Shown here: in pieces, positions 44,979 through 54,000 of the stretch | How the letters are laid out: the number at the start of each line of letters is the position of its first letter | Numbering within the stretch: the first letter of the stretch is position 1 | Assembly: GCA_036702865.1 (NCBI GenBank) | Contig: DATNQD010000063.1 | Coordinates: forward strand, 1-64,000 | Length of the DNA: 64,000 bases | Source: Trichocoleus sp. | GTDB taxonomy: Bacteria > Cyanobacteriota > Cyanobacteriia > Elainellales > Elainellaceae | Direction: 5' to 3' | Position numbers and translations under genes: made by a program | Notes under the pieces: generated by a model | What the model saw: only the letters and a program-made list of their open reading frames with translations | Told to the model about the DNA's origin: nothing | Database searches by the model: none

Positions 44979-47900
44979 ATGCCGAGTAAACTACAAGAAA
45001 AACCTGAATTTAGACAGGAATTCCGTTTAGGTTTAGTCGTCTATGGCGGTGTTTCTCTAGCAATCTACATGAACGGCGTCTGCCGAGAGTTTTATGAAGC
45101 GGTTCGGGGACGAGGTATCTATAAACTGATTAAAGCTTTAACCGATTCAGATATTATTGTTGATGTGGTTTCGGGCACTTCTGCTGGAGGCGTAAACGGT
45201 GTTTTACTCAGCTATGCCCTAACGAATAGTAATGAAAAGATAGCAGTTGAATTTGAGAATTTTGCGAACATTTGGCGTGAAAGCGGGGACATTGGCAAAC
45301 TGCTGCGTTCTGTAGAACCGTTCCAAGTGCCAACGCCAGAGCGGAAGGTGAATTCGCTTTTAGATGGTGAGGGATATTATGAAAGTCAGCTATTTCAAGC
45401 TCTACAGGCAGCAAAGCTTGAGCCAACTCGGTTTACAAGTGAGTGGTTTTCAGAATCGAGTGAGTTAGATCTTTTTGTCACAGGAACCGACGTTTTAGGG
45501 AAAGTTTCAACCGCCTTTGATAATACAGGTCGCGTGATTGAAGTCAAAGACCATCGATCGGTTTTTCACCTGAAGCATCGGCGCGATCGAAAAGAGCCTT
45601 TTGTGCCTGAACCGATTACTCAACGTGCCCTGGCAAAACTGTGCCGGATTACTTCTTGTTTTCCGGTTGCCTTTCCAGTCGTTTGTGTCAAGTTGGACAG
45701 CAGCAATGACCCTGATTCTAAGCTGGTTGAATGGGGAGCACTCAAAAATCGATCGCTGCCTGCTAGAGAGGAAGTGCCGCTAGAAAATCGAGAAAATGGC
45801 AGTCGTCAGCTTTATTTTGTGGATGGCGGTGTACTGGATAATCGTCCGTTCAGCTATACCATTCAAGAAATTTACTACCGTACTGCCTATCGTCCCGTTG
45901 AGCGAAGACTCTTTTATATTGATCCCAGTCCCGATCGCTTTTTTGATAGCCCAACCTATCGAGAAATGCCCAAGCCCAATCTGTTGCAGGTTGTTGGAGA
46001 TTCTCTGGTGGGGATGCCTAGCTATGAAAGTATTGCTAATGATTTAAAGGCGATCGAAGAACATAACCAGCGAGTTCGGCGCTATCGGCGGTTGATGGCG
46101 GTGATCAAAGATTTGCCGCCCCAATCTCAAAGTTCTTCAGCAGAAGCGCACCAAGCACCTTCAAACGCAGAAATTATCTATCTTCGCTGCCGTTTTATTG
46201 AGTTACGCGATCGAGTTTTACAACTGCTGTTTCAAGAGGTCAATGAGTCAGATAACCCCGACAGCTTGATGCTTAATCGAGACAAAAAACAAACTTTAGA
46301 GAAAGCAGCAAAGCTTTTAACGCAATCTGCTAAGACCGAAGAAGAGCGGCAAGAACGAGAGGTTAAACTGCAAGGGTTGAGCCAGGAAATCCGCAATCTT
46401 GATGTTGAATATGCTTTAAGAAAGCACTTTTATCTTCTAGAAAATATCTGGCAGCAAATGTGCGGTGACCAATCCGAAACGGCTGCGGTAATGGATGGAG
46501 AAACCTACGCTGTCTTTAAAAATTTAGCAGGGGACATCAGCAGACAGGTTGAATTATTGGAAGTCGTCCGATCGGCTCTATCTTTTCTATTTCAACTGGA
46601 TACCGTTCGGCAAGCTTTTAATTCACGCTTAGATGCTGCTGCCGCAAACCAAGCTGGCACTGTAGAAGTTTATGACTATCTCTTAAAACTCCACCGCTTT
46701 CTCCTGGATGACAGTGGCTTAGAAGCATTTCTGCCGACTTCAGAACAAACAACTCGTTCCATGAATCCTCTCCAGCCTGTCCCGGCAGACTTTCTGAAAA
46801 CGATCGATGCTCCACTGGAACCGCAAAAATCATCTTATGGTTTGTCGTCTCAAACAATTTCGAGTATCTTCGAGCAGTTGAAGCGGAGAGCAGCCCAACT
46901 GAATACAGCAGCCGAATTAGAAACGCTTCTCGCGCCTTATTCCTATCGGGGCAATGAAAATGATAATGATCAGTACCGCAGCATTTTGCGCCGAATTGAA
47001 CGCTTTTCTGGAAACTTAATTGCGCTTCGATCGCTTGATGAAACAACTAATCTGCTGAATAAATTCAATAACTTCCGTGATGTTGATGCAACGCTTTATT
47101 CCTACGAATATCTAGCAGACTTTTCCTCAAAAGAAATGATCGAGCTTTTCCGTATCAGCCCAAATGATGCCGATCGGGGCTATGGGAAGGGCAAGAACCT
47201 CAACAATAAATTAGCAGGAGATCAGTTTCTCGCATTTGGCGGCTTTTTCAAGCGATCGTGGCGCTCAAATGACATTTTGTGGGGCAGGTTAGATGGCTTG
47301 AATCGTCTGATCGATGCGCTAATTACGCCAGAGGCTCTGAAGAATTTCCCTAATTTTGTTCAGCGACAATCAGAACAACTCGGCATGGAGCCTGCTGACT
47401 ATTTAAGTGAGCTGTTAACCCTGCTTCCCCAGAGTTCAAAAGCAGAAGAGCAAAGCAAGATTGCTGAGTATCTGCAAAAGCTGCAAACGGATGGAGCACT
47501 TCCAAGTGACGAATTTGAGGACTTTTTGAATCAGCTAGTCACCGTTGGACATCGAGATATCTTAGAAGCAGATCTCGATCGGGTGATCCAGGATGAAATT
47601 AATGAACAGCTTGGCTGGGAGTCTCCGCGTGTCGCAACTGCCTCAGCATCGTCAACCACAGGTAGCGTAGCCAAACCAGCAGTTCAATACATGCCCACGA
47701 CTGGCGCATTTAATCAAACAATCAATACGTTAATGGCACAGTCGCTTGCCACAAATGCTCTGAAGGATCTCGATCGAGAAAGTTTCTTTAAGGACGGCTA
47801 TCAGGTTGGTTCTGAGACGCTAACTGGCAGTATCCCTGAAATTGTTCTCAAAAATTTGATTGCTCGAACCGGATTAATTCTACGAGATGTTATTGCGTCT

Positions 47901-48212
47901 TTTCCCAGCGATCCTATCCGCTATCAAGGCTTACGAAACAACCGGATCTACCGCTTGGGGAATAAACTGCTGCAATTCTTTTATCTATCTGTTCAACGTA
48001 AGAGCCCGAAAGGATTACAGAGCAGCGCAGCATCTCGTCAGCTTTTCTGGTTTGATTGGGATTCTATTTTGCTCTTTTTTGTGGTTGCCAGCATCGTTGT
48101 TATTCTGGCAAGTCTAGTTGCGCTTGCTTTCAAATTACCGCTGTTCGGTTTAACGTTACTTGGGGTTGTGGTACTGGCTCTGAGTGTCCTGGCGCTTAGA
48201 TGGTTCTCTTAG
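44979..48212 (+). CDS. Large patatin-like phospholipase family protein with C-terminal membrane anchor
   Basis: A 1077-residue protein. The N-terminal ~310 residues form a patatin domain with the glycine-rich 'VYGGVSLAIYMNGV', the GTSAGG nucleophile (Ser68) and the DGG with Asp282. Patatins hydrolyse acyl esters of phospho- or galactolipids. The central ~650 residues are helical and include predicted coiled-coil segments (about 390-450), similar to the DUF3376-type extension, and the C-terminus has two hydrophobic helices (about 1028-1050 and 1054-1075) ahead of a short RWFS tail. The dyad is intact. Substrate is unproven; membrane lipid remodelling is plausible. Confidence 0.82.
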   Translation: MPSKLQEKPEFRQEFRLGLVVYGGVSLAIYMNGVCREFYEAVRGRGIYKLIKALTDSDIIVDVVSGTSAGGVNGVLLSYALTNSNEKIAVEFENFANIWRESGDIGKLLRSVEPFQVPTPERKVNSLLDGEGYYESQLFQALQAAKLEPTRFTSEWFSESSELDLFVTGTDVLGKVSTAFDNTGRVIEVKDHRSVFHLKHRRDRKEPFVPEPITQRALAKLCRITSCFPVAFPVVCVKLDSSNDPDSKLVEWGALKNRSLPAREEVPLENRENGSRQLYFVDGGVLDNRPFSYTIQEIYYRTAYRPVERRLFYIDPSPDRFFDSPTYREMPKPNLLQVVGDSLVGMPSYESIANDLKAIEEHNQRVRRYRRLMAVIKDLPPQSQSSSAEAHQAPSNAEIIYLRCRFIELRDRVLQLLFQEVNESDNPDSLMLNRDKKQTLEKAAKLLTQSAKTEEERQEREVKLQGLSQEIRNLDVEYALRKHFYLLENIWQQMCGDQSETAAVMDGETYAVFKNLAGDISRQVELLEVVRSALSFLFQLDTVRQAFNSRLDAAAANQAGTVEVYDYLLKLHRFLLDDSGLEAFLPTSEQTTRSMNPLQPVPADFLKTIDAPLEPQKSSYGLSSQTISSIFEQLKRRAAQLNTAAELETLLAPYSYRGNENDNDQYRSILRRIERFSGNLIALRSLDETTNLLNKFNNFRDVDATLYSYEYLADFSSKEMIELFRISPNDADRGYGKGKNLNNKLAGDQFLAFGGFFKRSWRSNDILWGRLDGLNRLIDALITPEALKNFPNFVQRQSEQLGMEPADYLSELLTLLPQSSKAEEQSKIAEYLQKLQTDGALPSDEFEDFLNQLVTVGHRDILEADLDRVIQDEINEQLGWESPRVATASASSTTGSVAKPAVQYMPTTGAFNQTINTLMAQSLATNALKDLDRESFFKDGYQVGSETLTGSIPEIVLKNLIARTGLILRDVIASFPSDPIRYQGLRNNRIYRLGNKLLQFFYLSVQRKSPKGLQSSAASRQLFWFDWDSILLFFVVASIVVILASLVALAFKLPLFGLTLLGVVVLALSVLALRWFS

Positions 48213-48884
48213 TTCTCTTAACAGTTACACGTTACTTTTGATGTTGATAACTGCAAAAAAAACCCCCACTAACAACATGGGGGTCGTCTTTCTAGTTGGA
48301 ATACAAGATTACTCTTAAACAATTGAGAACAGTAATAACGCTACCTGGAACACCATCTAGAGCAGATTGGCATGCCCGAGAAACGCTTGTAAGAACGATG
48401 AAACGAGCCAGAATGAGAATTGATGTCAGCAATTATTCTGTTGTTCTTGACGGATAATCAGTGACGTTCTTTTCAGACTGGCTTTAGGTTATCTACTTAC
48501 GCTTACTACAATAGCAATTGAGTGTGTTAAATAATGTCTCTCCTTTTGCCAGATTCATGTTAAACATTGCTGTATCTTCTATTACAGCGAATTAATTCTT
48601 GGTGCTCCAACGACTGTTAATGCGGTTGCTCCACAGCAAGCTTACTGCCATATTGGGAACCCGAATAAAGCGATTCTTAAAACGAAGTAAACTGAGTGGG
48701 CACTGTCAGTCTGAGAAGAGCGTTACAATTGTTCATGTCACCGCAATGACCATGCTAGGGCAACTCGATCGGGTGCAACCCTGGGAGAGGCTTCTACCTC
48801 GCTTCCGACCACCTGGCTCCTAGTCAATGTGAATCTCGGTGAATTGATTGAGCCGTAACGATCGCAAAAAGGCAGTGAGAGGCT
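48213..48884. other. Long intergenic region, possible unannotated minus-strand RNA
   Basis: 672 bases between the patatin-like and oxygenase genes with no convincing protein-coding frame. A minus-strand terminator at 48254-48285 has no minus-strand gene upstream of it, so a small RNA transcript may lie in about 48286-48700 (minus). I could not assign its promoter. Confidence 0.4.
48254..48285 (-). terminator. Strong terminator on the minus strand
   Basis: On the minus strand the stem ACCCCC / GGGGGT around a loop of about 11 bases is followed by eight T. On the plus strand the same stem has only a weak CTTTCT tail, so it may also serve the patatin-like gene poorly. Confidence 0.7.
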
Positions 48885-50351
48885 ATGGAAACAACGCCGA
48901 CGCTTCATCGGGAAATGGAAATGGGTCAAGCAATTGACCAGAACGATCGCCAACCCAGTGAACTACCCGCAGGTGGGGATGACCCCGATCGGTTTGATTG
49001 GCTTGAGGCATGGCATCCGGTTTTTTATGTCGAAGATCTGGATAAAGATCAGCTCACGCCGTTAACGCTACTCGACATCAATGTTGTGATTTGGTGGGAT
49101 CGACAGAGCGAATCCTGGTGCGTGCTGGAAGACAAATGCCCACATCGCCTCGCGCCGCTCTCGGAAGGCAGAATTGCTGCAGATGGTCTATTGGAATGCC
49201 CCTATCATGGCTGGGCGTTTACGGGAGAAGGAACCTGCGATCGAATTCCGCAACAGCGAGAAGGGGGAGCCGCTGAAACTTCTCAACGAGCTTGTGTGCG
49301 GTCATTTCCGGCAGTGGTGAAGCAGGGCTTGCTGTTTGTTTATCCGGGCAAGGTGGAAAATGCCGCAAGGGTCAAGGTTCCCATCATTGAAGCAATGGAG
49401 GAATCGCCCTCTGAGTGGGTTTGCCTCAACACCTTCCGTGATTTGCCCTATGACGCGCTGACGCTGCTCGAAAACGTCCTGGACTCAAGCCATGTTCCTT
49501 TTACGCATCATCAATCGGTCGGCAATCGATCGAATGCCAGCCCAGTTGAGTTAGAGGTAGTGGCATCCGGCAGGCAAGGGTTTGATGGTGTTTGGGAGGA
49601 AGGACCGCGTAAGGGCACATTGGGACGACAGCAGACAAAATTTGTTGCTCCCAATTTCATGTGGCATGATTTGACCTCGAAACAGTTTGGCAGAACGCTA
49701 ACGGTGGTTTATGCAACCCCAACCCGCAAGGGAGAATGTCGTCTGTTTGCGCGCTTTCCGTTCAAGTTCTCGTCCAAAATTCCGGCACTGGCAATCAAAC
49801 TAACGCCTCGCTGGTATTCGCACATTGGGCAAAATGGCGTTCTTGAAGATGATCAAATTTTCCTGCATTATCAAGAACGTTACCTGGAAGCGGCAGGCGG
49901 GACTGCTAATGTGAATAAGGCATTCTATATGCCCACCAAAGCGGATGCCTTTATCAAAGCATTTCGACAGTGGGTCAATCAGTTCCAGGCAGAGCCATTT
50001 GCTGGGGAGCCTTTAACCCCTCCTCGCTCAAAAGCCGCCCTCCTCGATCGCTACCATTCTCATACTGAACAATGCAGCAGTTGTCGTGCCGCGCTGCGGC
50101 GAGTTCAGCAAATTCAGAGATTGGTTGGAATTGTCGGAGCAAGTGTTTGGTTGGTTACACCTCTGCTCACCGTGCTGCTGGGCTACTCCGCCCCGTTACC
50201 GATCGCCTTCTCGACTGGGACAAGCCTGCTGCTGGGAGGCTTATGGCTGGGGCTAAACCGCCTCAAACGCCAGTTCTATGAAGGTCGAGCTGTTCCACCC
50301 CGCAATTTCCCCGAAAAAGCTGCCCGTTCAAGCACCACAAAATCATCCTGA
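48885..50351 (+). CDS. Pheophorbide a oxygenase-family Rieske monooxygenase
   Basis: A 488-residue membrane-anchored Rieske-type non-haem iron oxygenase of the PAO/Tic55/PTC52 group. The Rieske centre is CPH (Cys85, His87) and CPYH (Cys105, His108), followed by the mononuclear iron region 'LLENVLDSSHVPFTHHQSVG', the PAO-specific CxxC (Cys397, Cys400) and two C-terminal helices (about 410-435 and 440-460). Plant members act on chlorophyll catabolites or in thylakoid/envelope redox; cyanobacterial ones are associated with chlorophyll or stress functions. GAGG precedes the ATG. The next gene starts four bases after the stop and looks co-translated. Confidence 0.88.
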   Translation: METTPTLHREMEMGQAIDQNDRQPSELPAGGDDPDRFDWLEAWHPVFYVEDLDKDQLTPLTLLDINVVIWWDRQSESWCVLEDKCPHRLAPLSEGRIAADGLLECPYHGWAFTGEGTCDRIPQQREGGAAETSQRACVRSFPAVVKQGLLFVYPGKVENAARVKVPIIEAMEESPSEWVCLNTFRDLPYDALTLLENVLDSSHVPFTHHQSVGNRSNASPVELEVVASGRQGFDGVWEEGPRKGTLGRQQTKFVAPNFMWHDLTSKQFGRTLTVVYATPTRKGECRLFARFPFKFSSKIPALAIKLTPRWYSHIGQNGVLEDDQIFLHYQERYLEAAGGTANVNKAFYMPTKADAFIKAFRQWVNQFQAEPFAGEPLTPPRSKAALLDRYHSHTEQCSSCRAALRRVQQIQRLVGIVGASVWLVTPLLTVLLGYSAPLPIAFSTGTSLLLGGLWLGLNRLKRQFYEGRAVPPRNFPEKAARSSTTKSS

Positions 50352-50355
50352 CGCT

Positions 50356-50871
50356 ATGCCCACTGATCTGCCCCTTGATGACCTGCTGCCCCAACCGATC
50401 GTCGATCGCCTTGACCAGTTTCGTCAAACCCGCAAACTTAGCTCAATTCGAGACGCCCTGATTGTGGCACTAGCAGAATTCTTTGAGGAGCAGTCATCTG
50501 CTTCGGTTTCTCCAGCAGTGTCTCAAGCCTCCGACTCATCCAGCGAAATTGCAGCCCTGCAACGGCGGCTATCGCAAGTGGAGGTGATGCTGCTGGAGTT
50601 GGTCAGTCGGGTAGAACAAATGCAGCCAGTCTCTACGCTATCCCCGATCGCTCCTGTCATTCACAGAATTGTCGATGACACGGATGATGATATTGAAGAC
50701 GAACCGGATGAAATCCTCTACAGCTTTTTGTCCCCAGCACCATCGCCATCAGTCTATTCTCAACAGAATTCAGGCTTCCCCGTTTCAACAAACAAAAATC
50801 TCGCTTCCCAGTCCGATGAAGATGAACCTGACGAGATTCTCTACAGTTTCCTGGAGCCTGAAAAAGAATAG
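50356..50871 (+). CDS. Small acidic protein with duplicated DEPDEILYSFL motif
   Basis: From the ATG at 50356, four bases after the oxygenase stop, the product has 171 residues (an earlier in-frame start at 50278 overlaps the oxygenase). The N-terminus has 'LDQFRQTRKLSSIRDALIVALAEFFE', reminiscent of a ribbon-helix-helix dimer, then a coiled coil (about 62-88) and a Ser/Pro-rich acidic C-terminal half with two copies of DEPDEILYSFL (50698-50730 and 50821-50853), coded with different codons. The motif may bind a partner. Family not recognised. Confidence 0.65.
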   Translation: MPTDLPLDDLLPQPIVDRLDQFRQTRKLSSIRDALIVALAEFFEEQSSASVSPAVSQASDSSSEIAALQRRLSQVEVMLLELVSRVEQMQPVSTLSPIAPVIHRIVDDTDDDIEDEPDEILYSFLSPAPSPSVYSQQNSGFPVSTNKNLASQSDEDEPDEILYSFLEPEKE

Positions 50872-51015
50872 CTGCATTTATCCATGACGTTGTACTTGAG
50901 ATTCTTAAAGTGAATTGCAAAGAATAATCACTTAGTACAGTTTTGTAACTACCAGGGATTACTAAAAGAGAGAATAAAACAATAGACAACTCAAAATCCC
51001 ATTGGAGTACGCAGA

Positions 51016-54000
51016 ATGGGGAGTGGGCAACAGTCCTCCTGGAAACAAATTAGAGCGCAGTCTTTGGGGTTTGCCATTGCTTTAGGGTTAGGTCTGAGTA
51101 TCGGTACAGTCTGGATGAGTAGACTGCTTGATCCGATCGAATCTGCCCTCCAACAGGTAATTCTCTACCAAGATAAATTACCCTTAGACAGTTCGGTTTT
51201 TGTTCAAGTGCACCGATTGCGGCTCCTGCGAACTGCTTTTCTCGTTAGTGGGTTATCTGCATCCTGGCTGCTCGCTCTGACATTGCTTTTGGGGCAGTTC
51301 TTCCCGGTTCGCTTCAAACAGCGGCACTCTGCTCAGCCACTTCCCCCAGCAGAAACAGACAGCTCCAAAGAAAGGTTGTTGCAGGTTCACCAACAGCTAC
51401 TAGAGATGATTGCTACGGGGGCATCTTTACAGGCTGTTTTAGATGGACTGGCAGAAACTGCCGAAGCTCACTTCAGGGAAATGTTCTGCTCAATTTCGTT
51501 GCTAGAGCCGGATGGTCTGCACTTGCAGCAAGGAACAGCCCCTCGCTTACCCAATGACTACAGCCCGATCGATGAGTTTTTCCTTGCCTCACGATTGAGT
51601 CCCTGTGGAGCGGCTGCTTTCCCTAGCCAAACGGTTATTGTGTCTGACATTGCTACTGATCCACGCTGGCCCGAATTGCAGGATCTTGCTCTCTCTCATC
51701 CTCTCCGTGCCTGCTGGTCTACGCCGATTTTGTCCAATAAAAATTCCAATAAAAACCAGGTGTTGGGAATGGTTGCGCTCTACTGCCCGGAGCCACGCAG
51801 CCCTGCACTAGAAGACATTGAACTGCTGAACACAATCTCTCATCTTGCTGGAATTGCGATCGAACAGAGACAGTCTGAAGCTGAGCTACAGCAGCGTGAA
51901 GCCCACATTCGGGCGATCTTTGAGGCAGAACCAGAATGTGTCAAGCTCATGACCGCAGAAGGCATTTTGCTAGAGATCAATGCTGCGGGGCTGTCTATGC
52001 TGGAGGCTGAGCAAGCAGAAGCGGTGATTGGACAGTCAGTTTATCCCCTGATAACGCCGGAATATCGGGATCGCTTTAAGGCATTTAATCAATATATCTG
52101 TGCTGGAAATCGCGGTTCTCTGGAGTTTGAGCTGATCAGCTATCAAGGGAAGCGTCGCTGGATGGAAACCCATGCTGTGCCGTTACGCAACCCCACAGAT
52201 GGATCGATCGCCCATCTTGCCATTACACGCGATATCACTCAACGGAAGCAAATTGAGGCTGCCCTACGCGAAAGCGAAGAACGGTGGCAGCTTGCATTGC
52301 GCGGTAACAATGATGGTATCTGGGACTGGAATCTGAAAACAAACGAGGTATTTCACTCCTCACGCTGGAAATCGATGCTGGGATACACAGACGATGACCT
52401 CTTAAATTGCTTGAACGCATGGTCAGAGCGAGTTCATCCTGACGATCTCGATCGAGTGACGCAGAAAGTCCAGGCCCATCTACAGCAGCAAACCTCTTTT
52501 TACATCAGCGAACATCGGATGAGGTGCAAAGACGGCTCCTACCGCTGGATTCTCGATCGCGGGCAAGCCCTCTGGGACGAGCAAGGCACCCCCATTCGTA
52601 TGGTTGGTTCTCACACCGATATCACCGAGCGCAAGCAAGCAGAAGAAGACCTGCGGCAGCAAAAAGAACTGCTGCAAACCATTTTTGACCATGTGCCAGT
52701 CATGCTTACTTTCTTCAACTCGGAAGGCAGAATGATTCGGTCTAATCGGGAGTGGGAAAAGGTGATGAGCTGGAAATTAGAAGAATTGCCCGAAGACATT
52801 GATTTACTTAAAGAGTTCTATCCTGACCCAACCGATCGCCAGGAAGCAATTCGGTTCATTGCAGCAGCGGATAAGCAGTGGCGTGACTTTAAAACGCAGA
52901 TTAGAACGGGCGAGGTGATTGATACAACTTGGGCAAATTTGCGGCTTTCGGATGGCAGCACGATCGGCATTGGTCAAGATATTACCCATCGCAAACAAGC
53001 TGAAGCCGCCCTACAACACCAGGCAGATCAATCGCGACTCGTCACTGAAATTACCCAGCACATTCGTCAATCGCTCCAACTGGAAGATGTGCTGAACACA
53101 GCCGTTCTGGAGGTGCGGAAGTTTCTTCAGTGCGATCGGGTGTTAATTTATCGGTTTCAGGAAGACTGGTCGGGGCAGGTGGTTGTGGAGTCTGTTGAGC
53201 CGCAGTACCCCACAATTTTGGGAACAACGATCGCTGATTCTTTTTTCAAAAATGGCATTGTTCGCCAAAGCTATGCTCAAGGACAAATTATGGCAGAGCC
53301 AGATGTTTACAAGGCTCAGCTGTCTCCCTGTCATCTCACGCTGCTAGAAACGTTTCAGATTCGCGCCAATCTGGTTGTGCCAATCCTGCAAGAAGAAGCA
53401 CTTTGGGGACTGTTGGTTGCGAATCAATGCGCCGAGCCGCGTCAGTGGCAGCTTCATGAAATTGATTTGCTCAGGCAGTTAGCAACCCAGCTCGAAATTG
53501 CCATCCACCAATCTCAGTTGTTTCGGCAAGTCCAGGCAGAACTGCATGAGCGTGAGCGAGCCGAACAAAAGATTCGAGAACAGGCTGCTCTTTTGGATGT
53601 GGCGACGGACGCAATTTTAGTGCGCGATCTAAACCATCACATCCTTTACTGGAATAAAGGCGCAGAGCAACTCTATGGTTGGCGGGCAGAAGAAGCGATC
53701 GGTCGGATTGTGAGTGAGCTACTCTATCAGCACTCATCATCACTTCCCCCGGAGGTTTACCAAATCTTGCTAGAACGGGGAGAATGGCGCGGCGAACTAC
53801 AGCATGTGACTAAAAATGGACAAGATATCACGGTCGAAAGCCGCTGGACGCTGGTACAAGCTGCTTCCGGACAACCCAAAGCCGTTTTGATGGTCAATAC
53901 AGACATTACTCAAAAGAAACTCCTGGAGCGGCAGTTCCTTCGATCGCAGCGAATGGAGAGTATTGGCACATTAGCAGGCGGCATCGCTCACGATCTCAAC

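Noticed and set aside
48599-48823. 74-codon frame between the patatin-like and oxygenase genes
   Set aside because: Starts at a TTG-type codon without a ribosome site, is highly basic and shows no family pattern.
50698-50853. Duplicated DEPDEILYSFL as a recent DNA duplication
   Set aside because: The two copies differ at most synonymous positions, so the similarity is kept at protein level and not by recent copying.
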